64,000 nucleotides of DNA from Algirhabdus cladophorae. GTDB taxonomy: Bacteria > Pseudomonadota > Alphaproteobacteria > Rhodobacterales > Rhodobacteraceae. How positions within the stretch are numbered: the stretch's first letter is position 1; each line of letters starts with the position of its first letter. The notes beneath the pieces were generated by a model. That model was not told the origin of the DNA. It did not search any database and saw nothing but the letters and a program-made list of their open reading frames with translations. The position numbers were made by a program, and so were the translations under genes. This document shows positions 33,852-42,376 of this stretch, piece by piece. Where the stretch lies: contig NZ_CP173029.1 in assembly GCF_044772865.1 (NCBI RefSeq), positions 2,046,001-2,110,000 of the forward strand. Reading direction: 5' to 3'.

Positions 33852-35087
33852 CTACTTGCCAGCGCGAACGTCGCGCACCCAGGCTACAATCGTCTCGCGC
33901 GCCGCTTGGTCCATTTGAATTGCATTGGGCGGCGGCATCGCATGGCTTAGCCCCGCTTGCAGATAGATCTGATCGGCATTGCGCGCCACATCACCCGGCG
34001 TTTCAAGGTGAACGCCTTTAGGCGCCCACAGCATGTTGCCCCAAACCGGTTCACGGGCGTGGCACATGGAACAATTCCCAATCACTGCATCATAAGCCGC
34101 GTCAAACCCGGCAGCGGATGCATACTTTTGCTCATAGGCCGTCAGATCGCGAGCCTCGGCGTCTTGCCAAGTCTCGGTGGGGCGCACTGACGACAGCCAA
34201 GCGATGGCGATCATCAAGATGATTGTTACGGCCCATGTCCAATGGGGCCCTTTGCCGGTTTTGTGCATCGTATTGAAGAAATGGCGGATCGTGACCCCGG
34301 TCAAAAAGATCAGGCTGGCGATGATCCAAGCATAGGGCGTTGCAAAGGACAGCGGGTAGTGGTTGGACAACATCAAGAACACAACGGGCAAGGTCAAATA
34401 GTTGTTGTGGGTCGAGCGCAGCTTGGCGATCGCGCCATACTTGGCATCCGGGGTTCGGCCAGCTTTGAGGTCTGCCACCACGATGCGTTGATTGGGCATA
34501 ATGATGAAAAAGACGTTCGCTGTCATGATCGTCGCTGTGAATGCCCCAAGATGCAAAAGCGCCGCGCGGCCCGTGAAAATCTGGTTGTACCCCCATGACA
34601 TCACCACCAGCAACGCAAACAACACCAGCATCAAAACTGTTGGATGATCTTTCAAGCCACGCTTGCACATTTGGTCGTAGACCAGCCAACCAATGGTCAG
34701 CGACAAGCCAGAAATGACGATGCCTTGCCATAGGGTCAGATCCGCCTTGGTAGGGTCAAGCAAGTACAATTCGCCCCCAACCCAGTAGATGATCATCATC
34801 AATCCAGCACCCGATAGCCACGTCGAATAGCTTTGCCATTTATGCCAGGTCAGATGCTCGGGCAGTCGCGCCGGTGCGACAAGGTATTTGGTTGTATGAT
34901 AAAACCCGCCGCCGTGGACTTCCCATTCTTCGCCGTAGGCCCCTTCTGGCATGCCCGGGGCAGGTTTCAGCATCAGATCCAACGCGATGAAGTAGAAGGA
35001 TGCCCCAATCCACGCCATTGCAGTGATCACGTGTAACCATCGCACCGAGAAGGCTATCCATTCCCAAATGACCGCCAGATCATACAT
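33852..35087 (-). CDS. puuD: Membrane-bound urate hydroxylase PuuD with C-terminal cytochrome c
   Basis: A 411-residue protein with about eight N-terminal membrane helices (WLHVITAMAWIGASFYFIAL, LPEHLTWHKWQSYSTWLSGA, MTANVFFIIMPNQRIV) followed by a periplasmic cytochrome c domain. The heme motif CSMCH is at residues 339-343 and the likely axial methionine is in HAMPPPNAI (Met384). PuuD oxidises urate to 5-hydroxyisourate with electrons passed to the respiratory chain rather than to O2. No other purine-degradation genes are in the window, though the neighbouring hyu genes also act on ring amides. Confidence 0.93.
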   Translation of the reverse strand: MYDLAVIWEWIAFSVRWLHVITAMAWIGASFYFIALDLMLKPAPGMPEGAYGEEWEVHGGGFYHTTKYLVAPARLPEHLTWHKWQSYSTWLSGAGLMMIIYWVGGELYLLDPTKADLTLWQGIVISGLSLTIGWLVYDQMCKRGLKDHPTVLMLVLFALLVVMSWGYNQIFTGRAALLHLGAFTATIMTANVFFIIMPNQRIVVADLKAGRTPDAKYGAIAKLRSTHNNYLTLPVVFLMLSNHYPLSFATPYAWIIASLIFLTGVTIRHFFNTMHKTGKGPHWTWAVTIILMIAIAWLSSVRPTETWQDAEARDLTAYEQKYASAAGFDAAYDAVIGNCSMCHAREPVWGNMLWAPKGVHLETPGDVARNADQIYLQAGLSHAMPPPNAIQMDQAARETIVAWVRDVRAGK

Positions 35088-35490
35088 CCCTCAACTCCCT
35101 CATGCGCTGTAAAAGAAGGTTATGCGATTAACTATGCCTCTGGTATCGCCGCACGGCGCCAAAGAGTATCAAAAAATGTCGGATAGGGTCATATCTGTGA
35201 AACATCCAACCATTTGTCCGTGTCCATAGATCCAGATCGACAGAATTAGTCACAGGTTTGCCTCTGGCTGTGATCCGCAATTGCCGACAAAGGTCACCTT
35301 CTCACGAATTCTGCAATCAGGGGACCCCCTTGGCGCGCACTACGCACCTTTTGGCCCGAAAACTCGAATACCTGAGATCCATACACATCTTCCCCGCGGG
35401 ATCGATCAATCCAATTGGCTTGAAGCCTTTGGCGGACCAAACCTATGGATTTCTAAACACTGCAGGGTGTCTAAGCACTGTAGGGGGGTA
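35088..35490. other. Non-coding gap between puuD and tRNA-Ser
   Basis: This 403-base stretch shows no convincing gene on either strand: its open frames lack ribosome-binding sites and family character. It should hold the puuD promoter near 35088-35200 and the tRNA 3' flank. The only internal structure noted is the short tandem duplication at 35452-35487. Confidence 0.6.
35452..35487. repeat. 18-base imperfect tandem duplication beside tRNA-Ser
   Basis: TCTAAACACTGCAGGGTG (35452-35469) is followed directly by TCTAAGCACTGTAGGGGG (35470-35487), differing at 3 of 18 positions. It ends 4 bases before the tRNA CCA end. No integrase or other mobile gene is near. Confidence 0.6.
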
Positions 35491-35580
35491 TGGCGGAAGC
35501 TCAGGGATTCGAACCCTGGGAGGACTTTCACCCTCGTCGGTTTTCAAGACCGGTGCATTCGACCACTCTGCCAAGCTTCC
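35491..35580 (-). tRNA. tRNA-Ser (anticodon TGA)
   Basis: Read on the minus strand, GGAAGCT pairs with AGCTTCC to form the acceptor stem; the anticodon stem-loop is CGGTCTTGAAAACCG with TGA as anticodon; a long variable arm (GAGGGTGAAAGTCCTC) marks a class II serine tRNA; the T-arm is CAGGGTTCGAATCCCTG. The 3' CCA is encoded after a G discriminator. Total length is 90 bases. Confidence 0.97.
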
Positions 35581-35803
35581 GTTGGACGGGTGTTTAGCCT
35601 GTCAGATTTGATTCTAAAAGCCCAACCAACATCGTCGCGCGACATGCCCATTCTAGACGCGCCAGAGAAAAGCCGCCCATACACTCACAGGTGATGGCGT
35701 GGCATCTTCCCAAACAGGCCACAAACCGCTAGTGTCGCGCATGATAGAACCGCTCCGATCAACGAGAGTGCGCACAGGCAACTTAAGACAGCAGGATCCA
35801 CCC

Positions 35804-36694
35804 ATGATCACCCGCAGGCATATGTATCCCAGAACTCTGGTTCCGCTCGTAGCATCCGTTTCCTTTTTGGTCCTTGCGGGCTGCGAGGGCAGCACGTTTG
35901 AAAACCCATTTAAGGCCAAAGATAGCCTGTCTGAAACCGCGCCGCTTGGACCTGTGACAGGCGATGTAACCGAACGTGACGTTGAAGCACCGGAGGTGTT
36001 TTCAGTCAGCGAACCGGGCCTTTGGGATGGTCGCCCATCGCTGGGCGGCGTTTGGGTGGCCCATCCCGATGTGGTCGACGCTGGTCGCGTGATCATTCGC
36101 AACACCAAAAACGATAAGTTCGTGATCGGGGCCTTGTTCCGCCGCGAACGGGACAATCCGGGGCCTGCCTTGCAAGTCTCAAGTGATGCGGCTGAAGCCT
36201 TAGACATATTGGCAGGCGCCCCTACAGCAATGAGCGTGATTGCCCTGCGCCGCGAGGCCGTGCCCGTGGCCCCTGCCCCGACAGAACCCGTGATCGCAGA
36301 AGAAACACTGGAAAATGTGCCAGACGCCCCCGCGATCGAGGCCACACCACTGGATCCCATTGCCGAGACAGCCAGCGCCGCTATTGCTGCTGCCGAGGCA
36401 ACCCCAGCCCCTGCGCCCACACCAGCTGCAGTCGCAGCCCCCAAACCACAGGCAAGCAGCCTCAGCAAACCCTTCATTCAATTGGGCATTTTCAGTGTCG
36501 AAGCCAACGCACGCAACACGGCCACTGCCATGCGACAAATCGGCGTTGTCCCTACGGTTCGCAAACAATCGAGCAAGGGCAAAACGTTCTGGCGTGTCGT
36601 GGTGGGCCCTGCCACCACCAGTTCCGAACGCGCCGCTTTGTTGAAAAAGATCAAAGCCCAAGGGTTTGAAGACGCCTATTTTGTGACCAACTAA
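35804..36694 (+). CDS. RlpA-like lipoprotein with SPOR domain
   Basis: A 296-residue lipoprotein. Signal peptide plus lipobox SVSFLVLAGC place the acylated Cys near residue 27. The middle (GVWVAHPDVVDAGRVIIRNT, then SSDAAEALDI) resembles a divergent RlpA double-psi barrel. A Pro/Ala-rich linker leads to a C-terminal SPOR domain (KPFIQLGIFSVEANARNTAT, FWRVVVGPATTSSERAALL) that binds denuded septal peptidoglycan. It probably acts in cell-wall remodelling at division. The start MITRRHMYP is chosen because it begins the signal sequence; MYPRTL 18 bases later is possible. A carboxypeptidase gene follows 37 bases later. Confidence 0.85.
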   Translation: MITRRHMYPRTLVPLVASVSFLVLAGCEGSTFENPFKAKDSLSETAPLGPVTGDVTERDVEAPEVFSVSEPGLWDGRPSLGGVWVAHPDVVDAGRVIIRNTKNDKFVIGALFRRERDNPGPALQVSSDAAEALDILAGAPTAMSVIALRREAVPVAPAPTEPVIAEETLENVPDAPAIEATPLDPIAETASAAIAAAEATPAPAPTPAAVAAPKPQASSLSKPFIQLGIFSVEANARNTATAMRQIGVVPTVRKQSSKGKTFWRVVVGPATTSSERAALLKKIKAQGFEDAYFVTN

Positions 36695-36731
36695 CCCACC
36701 CGATCTGTTACCCAAAAGGACCGACGTTGTC

Positions 36732-37889
36732 ATGTTTCTGCGCATCACCGCCCTCGCTCTTTCCCTGATCACAGCCAGCACATCTGTGCAGGCCTTCGAG
36801 ACCCGCGCCTCGGCGGCCTATGTGGTGGATCAAACCACGGGCACAGTGTTGCTCAACAAGAACGCCGACACGCCGCTACCGCCTGCCTCGATGTCCAAGC
36901 TCATGACGCTCTATATGGCTTTTGAGGCGATTGCTGATGGTCGTTTACGCCTTGATGAGCGTTTGCTGGTGTCAAAGCATGCCATGGATTATGGCGGTTC
37001 GACCTTGTTCTTGAAGGCTGGTGAGCGCGTTACGGTCGAGGAGTTGATCCGCGGCATCATCGTTTTGTCCGGCAATGACGCCTGCGCAGTCATCGCCGAA
37101 GCGCTATCCGTTGATGGCACCGAAGCAGGCTTTGCGCGCATGATGACCGAAAAAGCGGTCAGTATGGGCATGACCCAATCAACATTTGCCAACTCCAATG
37201 GATGGCCCGCTGCAGGACACCGGATGTCGATGAAAGATCTGGCTGTGTTGGCGGATAAATTGATCAAGGACTATCCGACATATTACCCGCTTTTTGCCCA
37301 AAAAGAGTTCATGTTCGACGAGACCGAAAGCCAAAACCGCTTTAATCGCAACCCTTTATTGGGTTTGGGGATCGGCGCGGATGGGCTTAAAACCGGCCAT
37401 ACTCAGGAGGCAGGATACGGCCTGACAGGATCCGCCAAACAAGGCGATCGTCGCATCATCTTTGTGCTGACTGGATTGCAAACTGCGGACGCGCGCGCCG
37501 AAGAAGCGGAAAAAATTGTCAACTGGGCTTTCCGTCAGTTTGTTCAAAAGGACGTGGTCAAGGCCGGCACGGCGATTGCCAGTGCCGAAGTGTGGAACGG
37601 GGCCACAGACACTGTTGGTTTGGTTCCCGCCTCTGATCTGTCCTTGCTTGTGCCTGCGCTGCAAAAAGACACGCTGGAGGCCACGGTATCCTACAAAGGC
37701 CCGTTTGAGGCCCCAATCGCTGCAGGCGATGCTTTGGGCGAATTGGTGATTTCAATTGACGGCCTGCCCGAGACACGCGTGCCTTTGGTGGCGGCCTCGG
37801 ATGTGGCACGGGGCGGATTTGTGCCGCGCATGCGCACTGCCACCAGCGTCTTGATGCGCCAGTTCACAACGGTCGAGCCTGCCTTGTAA
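36732..37889 (+). CDS. D-alanyl-D-alanine carboxypeptidase, PBP5/6 type
   Basis: A 385-residue low-molecular-weight penicillin-binding protein. It has a signal peptide (MFLRITALALSLITASTSVQA), the SxxK catalytic motif in PPASMSKLMTL, SGND as the SxN motif, and KTGHT as the KTG motif, followed by the beta-rich PBP5 C-terminal domain. It trims the terminal D-alanine from peptidoglycan pentapeptides in the periplasm. A terminal amphipathic anchor is not obvious. Stop and the tmk start are directly adjacent (TAA then ATG), so the operon is tightly packed. Confidence 0.93.
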   Translation: MFLRITALALSLITASTSVQAFETRASAAYVVDQTTGTVLLNKNADTPLPPASMSKLMTLYMAFEAIADGRLRLDERLLVSKHAMDYGGSTLFLKAGERVTVEELIRGIIVLSGNDACAVIAEALSVDGTEAGFARMMTEKAVSMGMTQSTFANSNGWPAAGHRMSMKDLAVLADKLIKDYPTYYPLFAQKEFMFDETESQNRFNRNPLLGLGIGADGLKTGHTQEAGYGLTGSAKQGDRRIIFVLTGLQTADARAEEAEKIVNWAFRQFVQKDVVKAGTAIASAEVWNGATDTVGLVPASDLSLLVPALQKDTLEATVSYKGPFEAPIAAGDALGELVISIDGLPETRVPLVAASDVARGGFVPRMRTATSVLMRQFTTVEPAL

Positions 37890-38510
37890 ATGTCCGCCAA
37901 GTTTATCACGTTCGAAGGCATTGATGGCTCCGGCAAGTCCACGCAATCGCGACTGTTGGCAGAGCATCTGACGCAGAACGGTGCACAGAACCATCTGACC
38001 CGCGAACCCGGCGGGGCACCGGGTGCCGAGGATATCCGCCGTCTTTTGGTAGAAGGCGATCCTGATAGATGGTCTGCAGAAACCGAAATCCTGCTCTTTA
38101 CCGCCGCCCGACGTGATCATTTGGAACGTACAATCCAGCCTAAGCTGACCCAAGGCATCACTGTGATCAGTGATCGGTTTGCCGACAGCACCCGCGTCTA
38201 CCAAGGCGCAACCCGCGGCGATTTGCGTGGGGTCGTTGATACACTCCACAGCACAATGATCAAAAAAGAACCCGATCTGACCTTTGTCATTGATATGGAT
38301 CCGAAAATGGCCCTTTCACGCGGCTTGGCACGTGGTAGCGGCGAAGATCGGTTCGAGGACATGGGCCTTACGTTCCAAGAAAAACTGCGCTCGGGCTTTC
38401 AGGCCCTCTGCCAAGAATTCCCCGACCGCTGCCGTTTGATAAATGGCAACCGCGCGCCCGACGACGTGGCCGCCGACATCCGCAATCATTTTCACGCTTT
38501 TTCTGTGTAA
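37890..38510 (+). CDS. tmk: Thymidylate kinase
   Basis: A 206-residue kinase converting dTMP to dTDP. The P-loop is FEGIDGSGKSTQSRLLAEHL at residues 8-27, followed by the DR(E)-type motif TREPGG and the SDRFADSTRVYQG region that contacts thymidylate. Length is typical. It sits between a carboxypeptidase gene and holB, a conserved alphaproteobacterial order. Confidence 0.96.
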   Translation: MSAKFITFEGIDGSGKSTQSRLLAEHLTQNGAQNHLTREPGGAPGAEDIRRLLVEGDPDRWSAETEILLFTAARRDHLERTIQPKLTQGITVISDRFADSTRVYQGATRGDLRGVVDTLHSTMIKKEPDLTFVIDMDPKMALSRGLARGSGEDRFEDMGLTFQEKLRSGFQALCQEFPDRCRLINGNRAPDDVAADIRNHFHAFSV

Positions 38511-38660
38511 TAGGTCTTTGCCGGAGGCCTGTTTGTACCTGTTGCGCGTCCGTCAGGACGCGCCACCGGCGATGTGCACCGCACAGCGCAATCCCTGTTT
38601 GTAACTCGCCCCGCCCCGTGGCACATAAATCCCATGTGTGCCAAAGCAGCCCTTGATGAA

Positions 38661-39788
38661 ATGGATATTCCGCAACCCGACAAATTGGACGGGGTGCCAC
38701 ATCCGCGCGACACCCGAAGGTTGTTCGGCCAAGCCCCCGCTGAGGCAGCCTTTGTGGAGGCGCTGAATTCGGATCGTTTGCATCATGCGTGGTTGATCCG
38801 TGGCCCGCGCGGCATCGGCAAGGCAACACTGTCATGGCGCATCGCGCGAACGTTGCTGACGACCAATCCTGTTGATGCTGGCGATATGTTTGGCGATCCT
38901 GCCCCCATCGCCAGCTTAGACGTGGACCCAGATCATCCGGTCGCACGTCGCATGGCCGCGGGATCCGAACCGCGCTTGGCCCTTGTGCGTATCCCATTTG
39001 ATCTGAAGACCGAAAAGCTCAGAACAGAAATCACTGTTGACGAAATCCGCAAACTCAAAACCGCTTTCACCTTTGCAGCTACAGACGGCGGTCGGCGGGT
39101 CGTGATCATCGACAGTGCCGATCAAATGAACGTAGCCGCTGCCAATGCCTTGCTGAAACTGTTGGAAGAACCGCCAGAAAACACCACTTTGTTGCTGGTC
39201 ACCCATCAGCCGTCCAGGTTGTTACCGACGATCCGTTCGCGGTGCCGCGAATTGCGCTGCACGCCCCTATCGCCAGATGATCTTGGCGCGGCCCTTGCCC
39301 AAACCGGTGCCGAACTGACAGCGCCCGCAGATCAACTGGCCGCCCTTGCTACAGGTTCGGTGGGCGACAGCCTGCGCTATGATCAAGGCGGCGGTCTGAC
39401 GATATACACGGCTCTGATCAGCCTTTGGGGTCAATCAAACACAGCAGACCGACCCGCCACACTGCGCTTGGCCGAAGCCTGTGCAGGACCTGCAAACAAG
39501 GACCGCTTTGATCTGACCCTGACAATGCTTGGGCTTTTGATGGCGCGCATGGCCAAGGCAGGCGTTACAGGTGCAGCAGGTCCCGAGGCCTGCCCCAATG
39601 AGGCGCATATCTTGGCGCGCCTTTGCCCAACACCCAAAGCCGCACAAAGCTATGCGACCCTGCAACAGGACCTAAGCGCCCGAGCCGCCCATGCCCGCGC
39701 AGTAAATCTTGACCCTGTGGCATTGATCCTTGATATGGTTCTCAAGATTGATCAGACCGTGGCGCAACAGGCAAAAAGGGTGCCATAA
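38661..39788 (+). CDS. holB: DNA polymerase III delta-prime subunit
   Basis: A 375-residue clamp-loader subunit. The N-terminus MDIPQPDKLDGVPHPRDTRR matches the usual start of alphaproteobacterial HolB, so the ATG at 38661 is preferred; an in-frame ATG at 38634 (MCAKAALDE) is possible. The P-loop is GPRGIGKATLSW and the sensor/SRC-type region LLEEPPENTTLLLVTHQPSR plus TIRSRCREL is intact. It overlaps tatD by one base (TAATG). It loads the sliding clamp for replication with the DnaX and HolA proteins. Confidence 0.93.
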   Translation: MDIPQPDKLDGVPHPRDTRRLFGQAPAEAAFVEALNSDRLHHAWLIRGPRGIGKATLSWRIARTLLTTNPVDAGDMFGDPAPIASLDVDPDHPVARRMAAGSEPRLALVRIPFDLKTEKLRTEITVDEIRKLKTAFTFAATDGGRRVVIIDSADQMNVAAANALLKLLEEPPENTTLLLVTHQPSRLLPTIRSRCRELRCTPLSPDDLGAALAQTGAELTAPADQLAALATGSVGDSLRYDQGGGLTIYTALISLWGQSNTADRPATLRLAEACAGPANKDRFDLTLTMLGLLMARMAKAGVTGAAGPEACPNEAHILARLCPTPKAAQSYATLQQDLSARAAHARAVNLDPVALILDMVLKIDQTVAQQAKRVP

Positions 39789-40573
39789 TGTCCTTACCTC
39801 TCCTCGTTGACAGCCATTGCCATCTGGACTTTCCGGACTTTGATGCAGAACGCCCTGACGTCATCGAACGGGCATTGGCCGCAGGCGTCCATAAAATGGT
39901 GACGATCTGCACCAAACTCCGTCTGGAACCACAGGTTCGCGCCATCGCCGAGGCCTACCCACAGGTTTACTACGCAGCGGGGACGCATCCTATGTCGGCC
40001 GCTGATGAACCCCTTGTCAGTGTTGATGACTTGGTTGCCTTGACCGCCCATCCCAAAATGGTCGGCATCGGCGAAACCGGCCTTGATTACCACTACACAG
40101 CCGACAGCAAAGAGATCCAGAAAACCTCGCTGGCGGTGCATATCGAAGCGGCTCAGCGCACCGGTCTACCGCTGATCATTCATGCGCGCGCCGCTGATGA
40201 TGACATGGCCGAAATTCTGACGTCTCACTTTAAGAACGCGCCTTATACCTGTGTCATGCATTGCTTTTCCTCCAGCACAGCGCTTGCCAAGGCCGCCTTG
40301 GATCTGGATTTCTACCTCAGCATGTCCGGTATCGCAGCCTTCCCAAAATCACAGGAGCTGCGCGATATTTTCACCGCAGCGCCGCTAAACCGGATCCTTG
40401 TGGAAACCGACAGCCCCTATCTGGCCCCGCCGCCCTACCGCGGCAAACGCAACGAGCCCAGCTATACGGTTCACACAGCCCAAAAGGGAGCACAAGCCTT
40501 TGGCATCGATTACGAAGCTTTTGCCAAGGCCACCACTGACAACTTTCACCGCCTGTTTGCAAAGGCGATCTAA
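39788..40573 (+). CDS. tatD: TatD-family metal-dependent DNase
   Basis: A 261-residue TIM-barrel hydrolase with the HxH metal motif in DSHCHLDFPDFD, GIGETGLDYHY, LPLIIHARAADDD, MHCFSSS and VETDSPYLAPPPYRGKRNEP near the end, all diagnostic of TatD. Family members are 3'-5' exonucleases or deoxyribonucleases. It overlaps its neighbours on both sides by one base, so it is coupled to holB and to the following metallo-hydrolase gene. Confidence 0.94.
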   Translation: MSLPLLVDSHCHLDFPDFDAERPDVIERALAAGVHKMVTICTKLRLEPQVRAIAEAYPQVYYAAGTHPMSAADEPLVSVDDLVALTAHPKMVGIGETGLDYHYTADSKEIQKTSLAVHIEAAQRTGLPLIIHARAADDDMAEILTSHFKNAPYTCVMHCFSSSTALAKAALDLDFYLSMSGIAAFPKSQELRDIFTAAPLNRILVETDSPYLAPPPYRGKRNEPSYTVHTAQKGAQAFGIDYEAFAKATTDNFHRLFAKAI

Positions 40574-41370
40574 TGGGTGAATTGCGGTTTACTATATTGG
40601 GCTGCGGCTCGTCTGGGGGCGTGCCACGTTTGGGCGGGCATTGGGGGGCGTGTGATCCCAACAACCCCAAAAACCGCCGCCGCCGCTGTTCTCTATTGAT
40701 CGAACAGGAGACTGCAGACGGCACGACACGTATCTTGATCGACACCTCCCCCGACATGCGTGCCCAACTGTTGGATGCCGAGGTCGGCGCATTGGACGCT
40801 GTTGTCTACACCCACGCCCATGCAGATCACGTGCACGGGTTGGATGATCTGCGCATGATCGTTTTCAACATGCGCGAGCGTCTTCAAGTTTGGGCTGATG
40901 CCCCTACTCAAAAAGACCTCTATGCGCGGTTTGGCTATGCCTTTATCCAACCCCAAGGCTCCAGCTACCCACCGATTCTGGAGATGAACACAATCGATGG
41001 TCCACTTGAGATTTCAGGCGCTGGGGGCACGGTGCGACTGATCCCGTTCAAAGCAAAACATGGTGGCATGGATGCTTTGGGCTTTCGCATTCGCGACTTT
41101 GCTTATTTGCCCGATGTGGCCGACCTTTACGAGGACGCTTGGCAGCATCTGGACGGGCTTGATTGCTGGGTATTGGATGCCCTGCGGCGCACGACGCATC
41201 CTACACATATCAACCTCGACACAGCCCTTGAATGGTTTGTCAAAGTAGGCACCAAGCGAGGCATTTTGACCAATATGCACATCGACCTTGATCACGCGAC
41301 GGTGCAGGCCGAAACCCCTCAAAACGTTGATGCAGCCTTTGACGGTATGACCATTCGGTACAATCTCTGA
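40573..41370 (+). CDS. Metallo-beta-lactamase fold hydrolase (PhnP-like)
   Basis: A 265-residue hydrolase. The metal site is VYTHAHADHVHGLDDLR, with an N-terminal GCGSSGGVPRLGGHWGACDP typical of PhnP-type phosphodiesterases. PhnP acts on cyclic phosphoribosyl or other nucleotide diesters, but the genome position after tatD is the common one for a housekeeping homologue of unknown substrate. The distal histidine region HINLDTALEW is present. It overlaps the AEC transporter gene by one base (TGATG). Confidence 0.9.
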   Translation: MGELRFTILGCGSSGGVPRLGGHWGACDPNNPKNRRRRCSLLIEQETADGTTRILIDTSPDMRAQLLDAEVGALDAVVYTHAHADHVHGLDDLRMIVFNMRERLQVWADAPTQKDLYARFGYAFIQPQGSSYPPILEMNTIDGPLEISGAGGTVRLIPFKAKHGGMDALGFRIRDFAYLPDVADLYEDAWQHLDGLDCWVLDALRRTTHPTHINLDTALEWFVKVGTKRGILTNMHIDLDHATVQAETPQNVDAAFDGMTIRYNL

Positions 41371-42299
41371 TGCAGGCCCTGCTGGACGTCATCCTGCCCG
41401 TGTTTTTGGTGATTGGGTTTGGATACGCTGCAGCAAAACGGGACTTGATATCCGATGAGGCAATTGATGGTTTGGTGCGCTTTACGCAAAACTTTGCAAT
41501 CCCCTGCCTTTTGTTCCGCTCAATCAGCCAGCTTGATCTGGGGGTCTATTTCCACCCCAGCCTCTTGTTTAGCTATTATGGCCCTGCAACCGTGTGTTTT
41601 GTACTGGGTATTGTGGGCGCGCGGGCGATTTTTAAACGCCCGATGCAAGACAGCGTCGCCATCGGGTTCTGCTGCCTTTTTGCAAATTCCGTGCTCTTGG
41701 GCCTGCCCATTACCGAACGCGCTTATGGCGAGAGTGAGCTGGACGCAAACTTTGCGCTCATCGCGATCAATGCACCGTTTTGCTATGGGTTGGGCATCAT
41801 AACGATGGAAATTGTGCGCAATCAAGGGGGTGGTTTTCTGGCCACCTCCCGCGCCATTGTTGACACAGTCTTTCACAACGCGCTGATTATCGCGATTGGT
41901 TTGGGATTTTTGGTCAACCTGACTGGCCTGCCTCTGCCCGGGGTGTTGACCGACGCGCTTGATATGATGATCCTTGCTGCCCTGCCTGCGGCGATCTTTA
42001 GTCTTGGGGGCGTGTTGACCCGTTACAAATTGGAAGGCGACCTGATGGTCGCCCTGATGATTTGTGGTATCGTCCTAATCCTGCGCCCGATCCTGACCTA
42101 TGGCATGGCAAGCCAATTTACCCTGACGGAGAACGCTTTGCGCAGTGCGACGCTAACGGCTGCAATGGCGCCGGGGATCAATGCTTATGTCTTTGCCAAT
42201 ATGTACGGCGTCGCCAAACGCGTCGCCGCCTCAAGCATCTTGATTGCAACGGGTCTGAGCCTGATCACGGTTTGGATATGGCTGATTGTTTTGCCCTGA
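41370..42299 (+). CDS. AEC (auxin efflux carrier) family transporter
   Basis: A 309-residue membrane protein with about ten helices in two inverted halves (DVILPVFLVIGFGYAAAKRD at the start, AAMAPGINAYVFANMYGVAK near the end). The AEC family includes malate, malonate and auxin-type carriers; the substrate is unknown. It is the last gene of the dac-tmk-holB-tatD unit and is followed by a hairpin-forming dispersed repeat that may end the transcript. Confidence 0.88.
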   Translation: MQALLDVILPVFLVIGFGYAAAKRDLISDEAIDGLVRFTQNFAIPCLLFRSISQLDLGVYFHPSLLFSYYGPATVCFVLGIVGARAIFKRPMQDSVAIGFCCLFANSVLLGLPITERAYGESELDANFALIAINAPFCYGLGIITMEIVRNQGGGFLATSRAIVDTVFHNALIIAIGLGFLVNLTGLPLPGVLTDALDMMILAALPAAIFSLGGVLTRYKLEGDLMVALMICGIVLILRPILTYGMASQFTLTENALRSATLTAAMAPGINAYVFANMYGVAKRVAASSILIATGLSLITVWIWLIVLP

Positions 42300-42307
42300 T
42301 GGGCAAT

Positions 42308-42366
42308 GCCTCTGGCGGGGATATTTGAACAAAGAAGAAGGTTGTTTCTTTTTTCTATAAATACTC
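42308..42366. repeat. Dispersed-repeat pair between convergent units (possible bidirectional terminator)
   Basis: A plus-oriented copy GCCTCTGGCGGGGATATTTG (42308-42327, continuing A/G-rich to 42340) faces a second copy, 42344-42366, that begins GTTTCTTTTTTC and ends AAATACTC. The second is 21/23 identical to 17055-17077. The two can form an imperfect hairpin between the ends of the AEC gene and the ABC permease gene. Confidence 0.65.
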
Positions 42367-42376
42367 AATCCCCGGC

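Noticed and set aside
35452..35580. tRNA-Ser as an active attachment site of a mobile island
   Set aside because: No integrase, transposase or compositionally distinct block lies on either side, and the duplicated unit is outside the tRNA itself. Only the duplication is reported.
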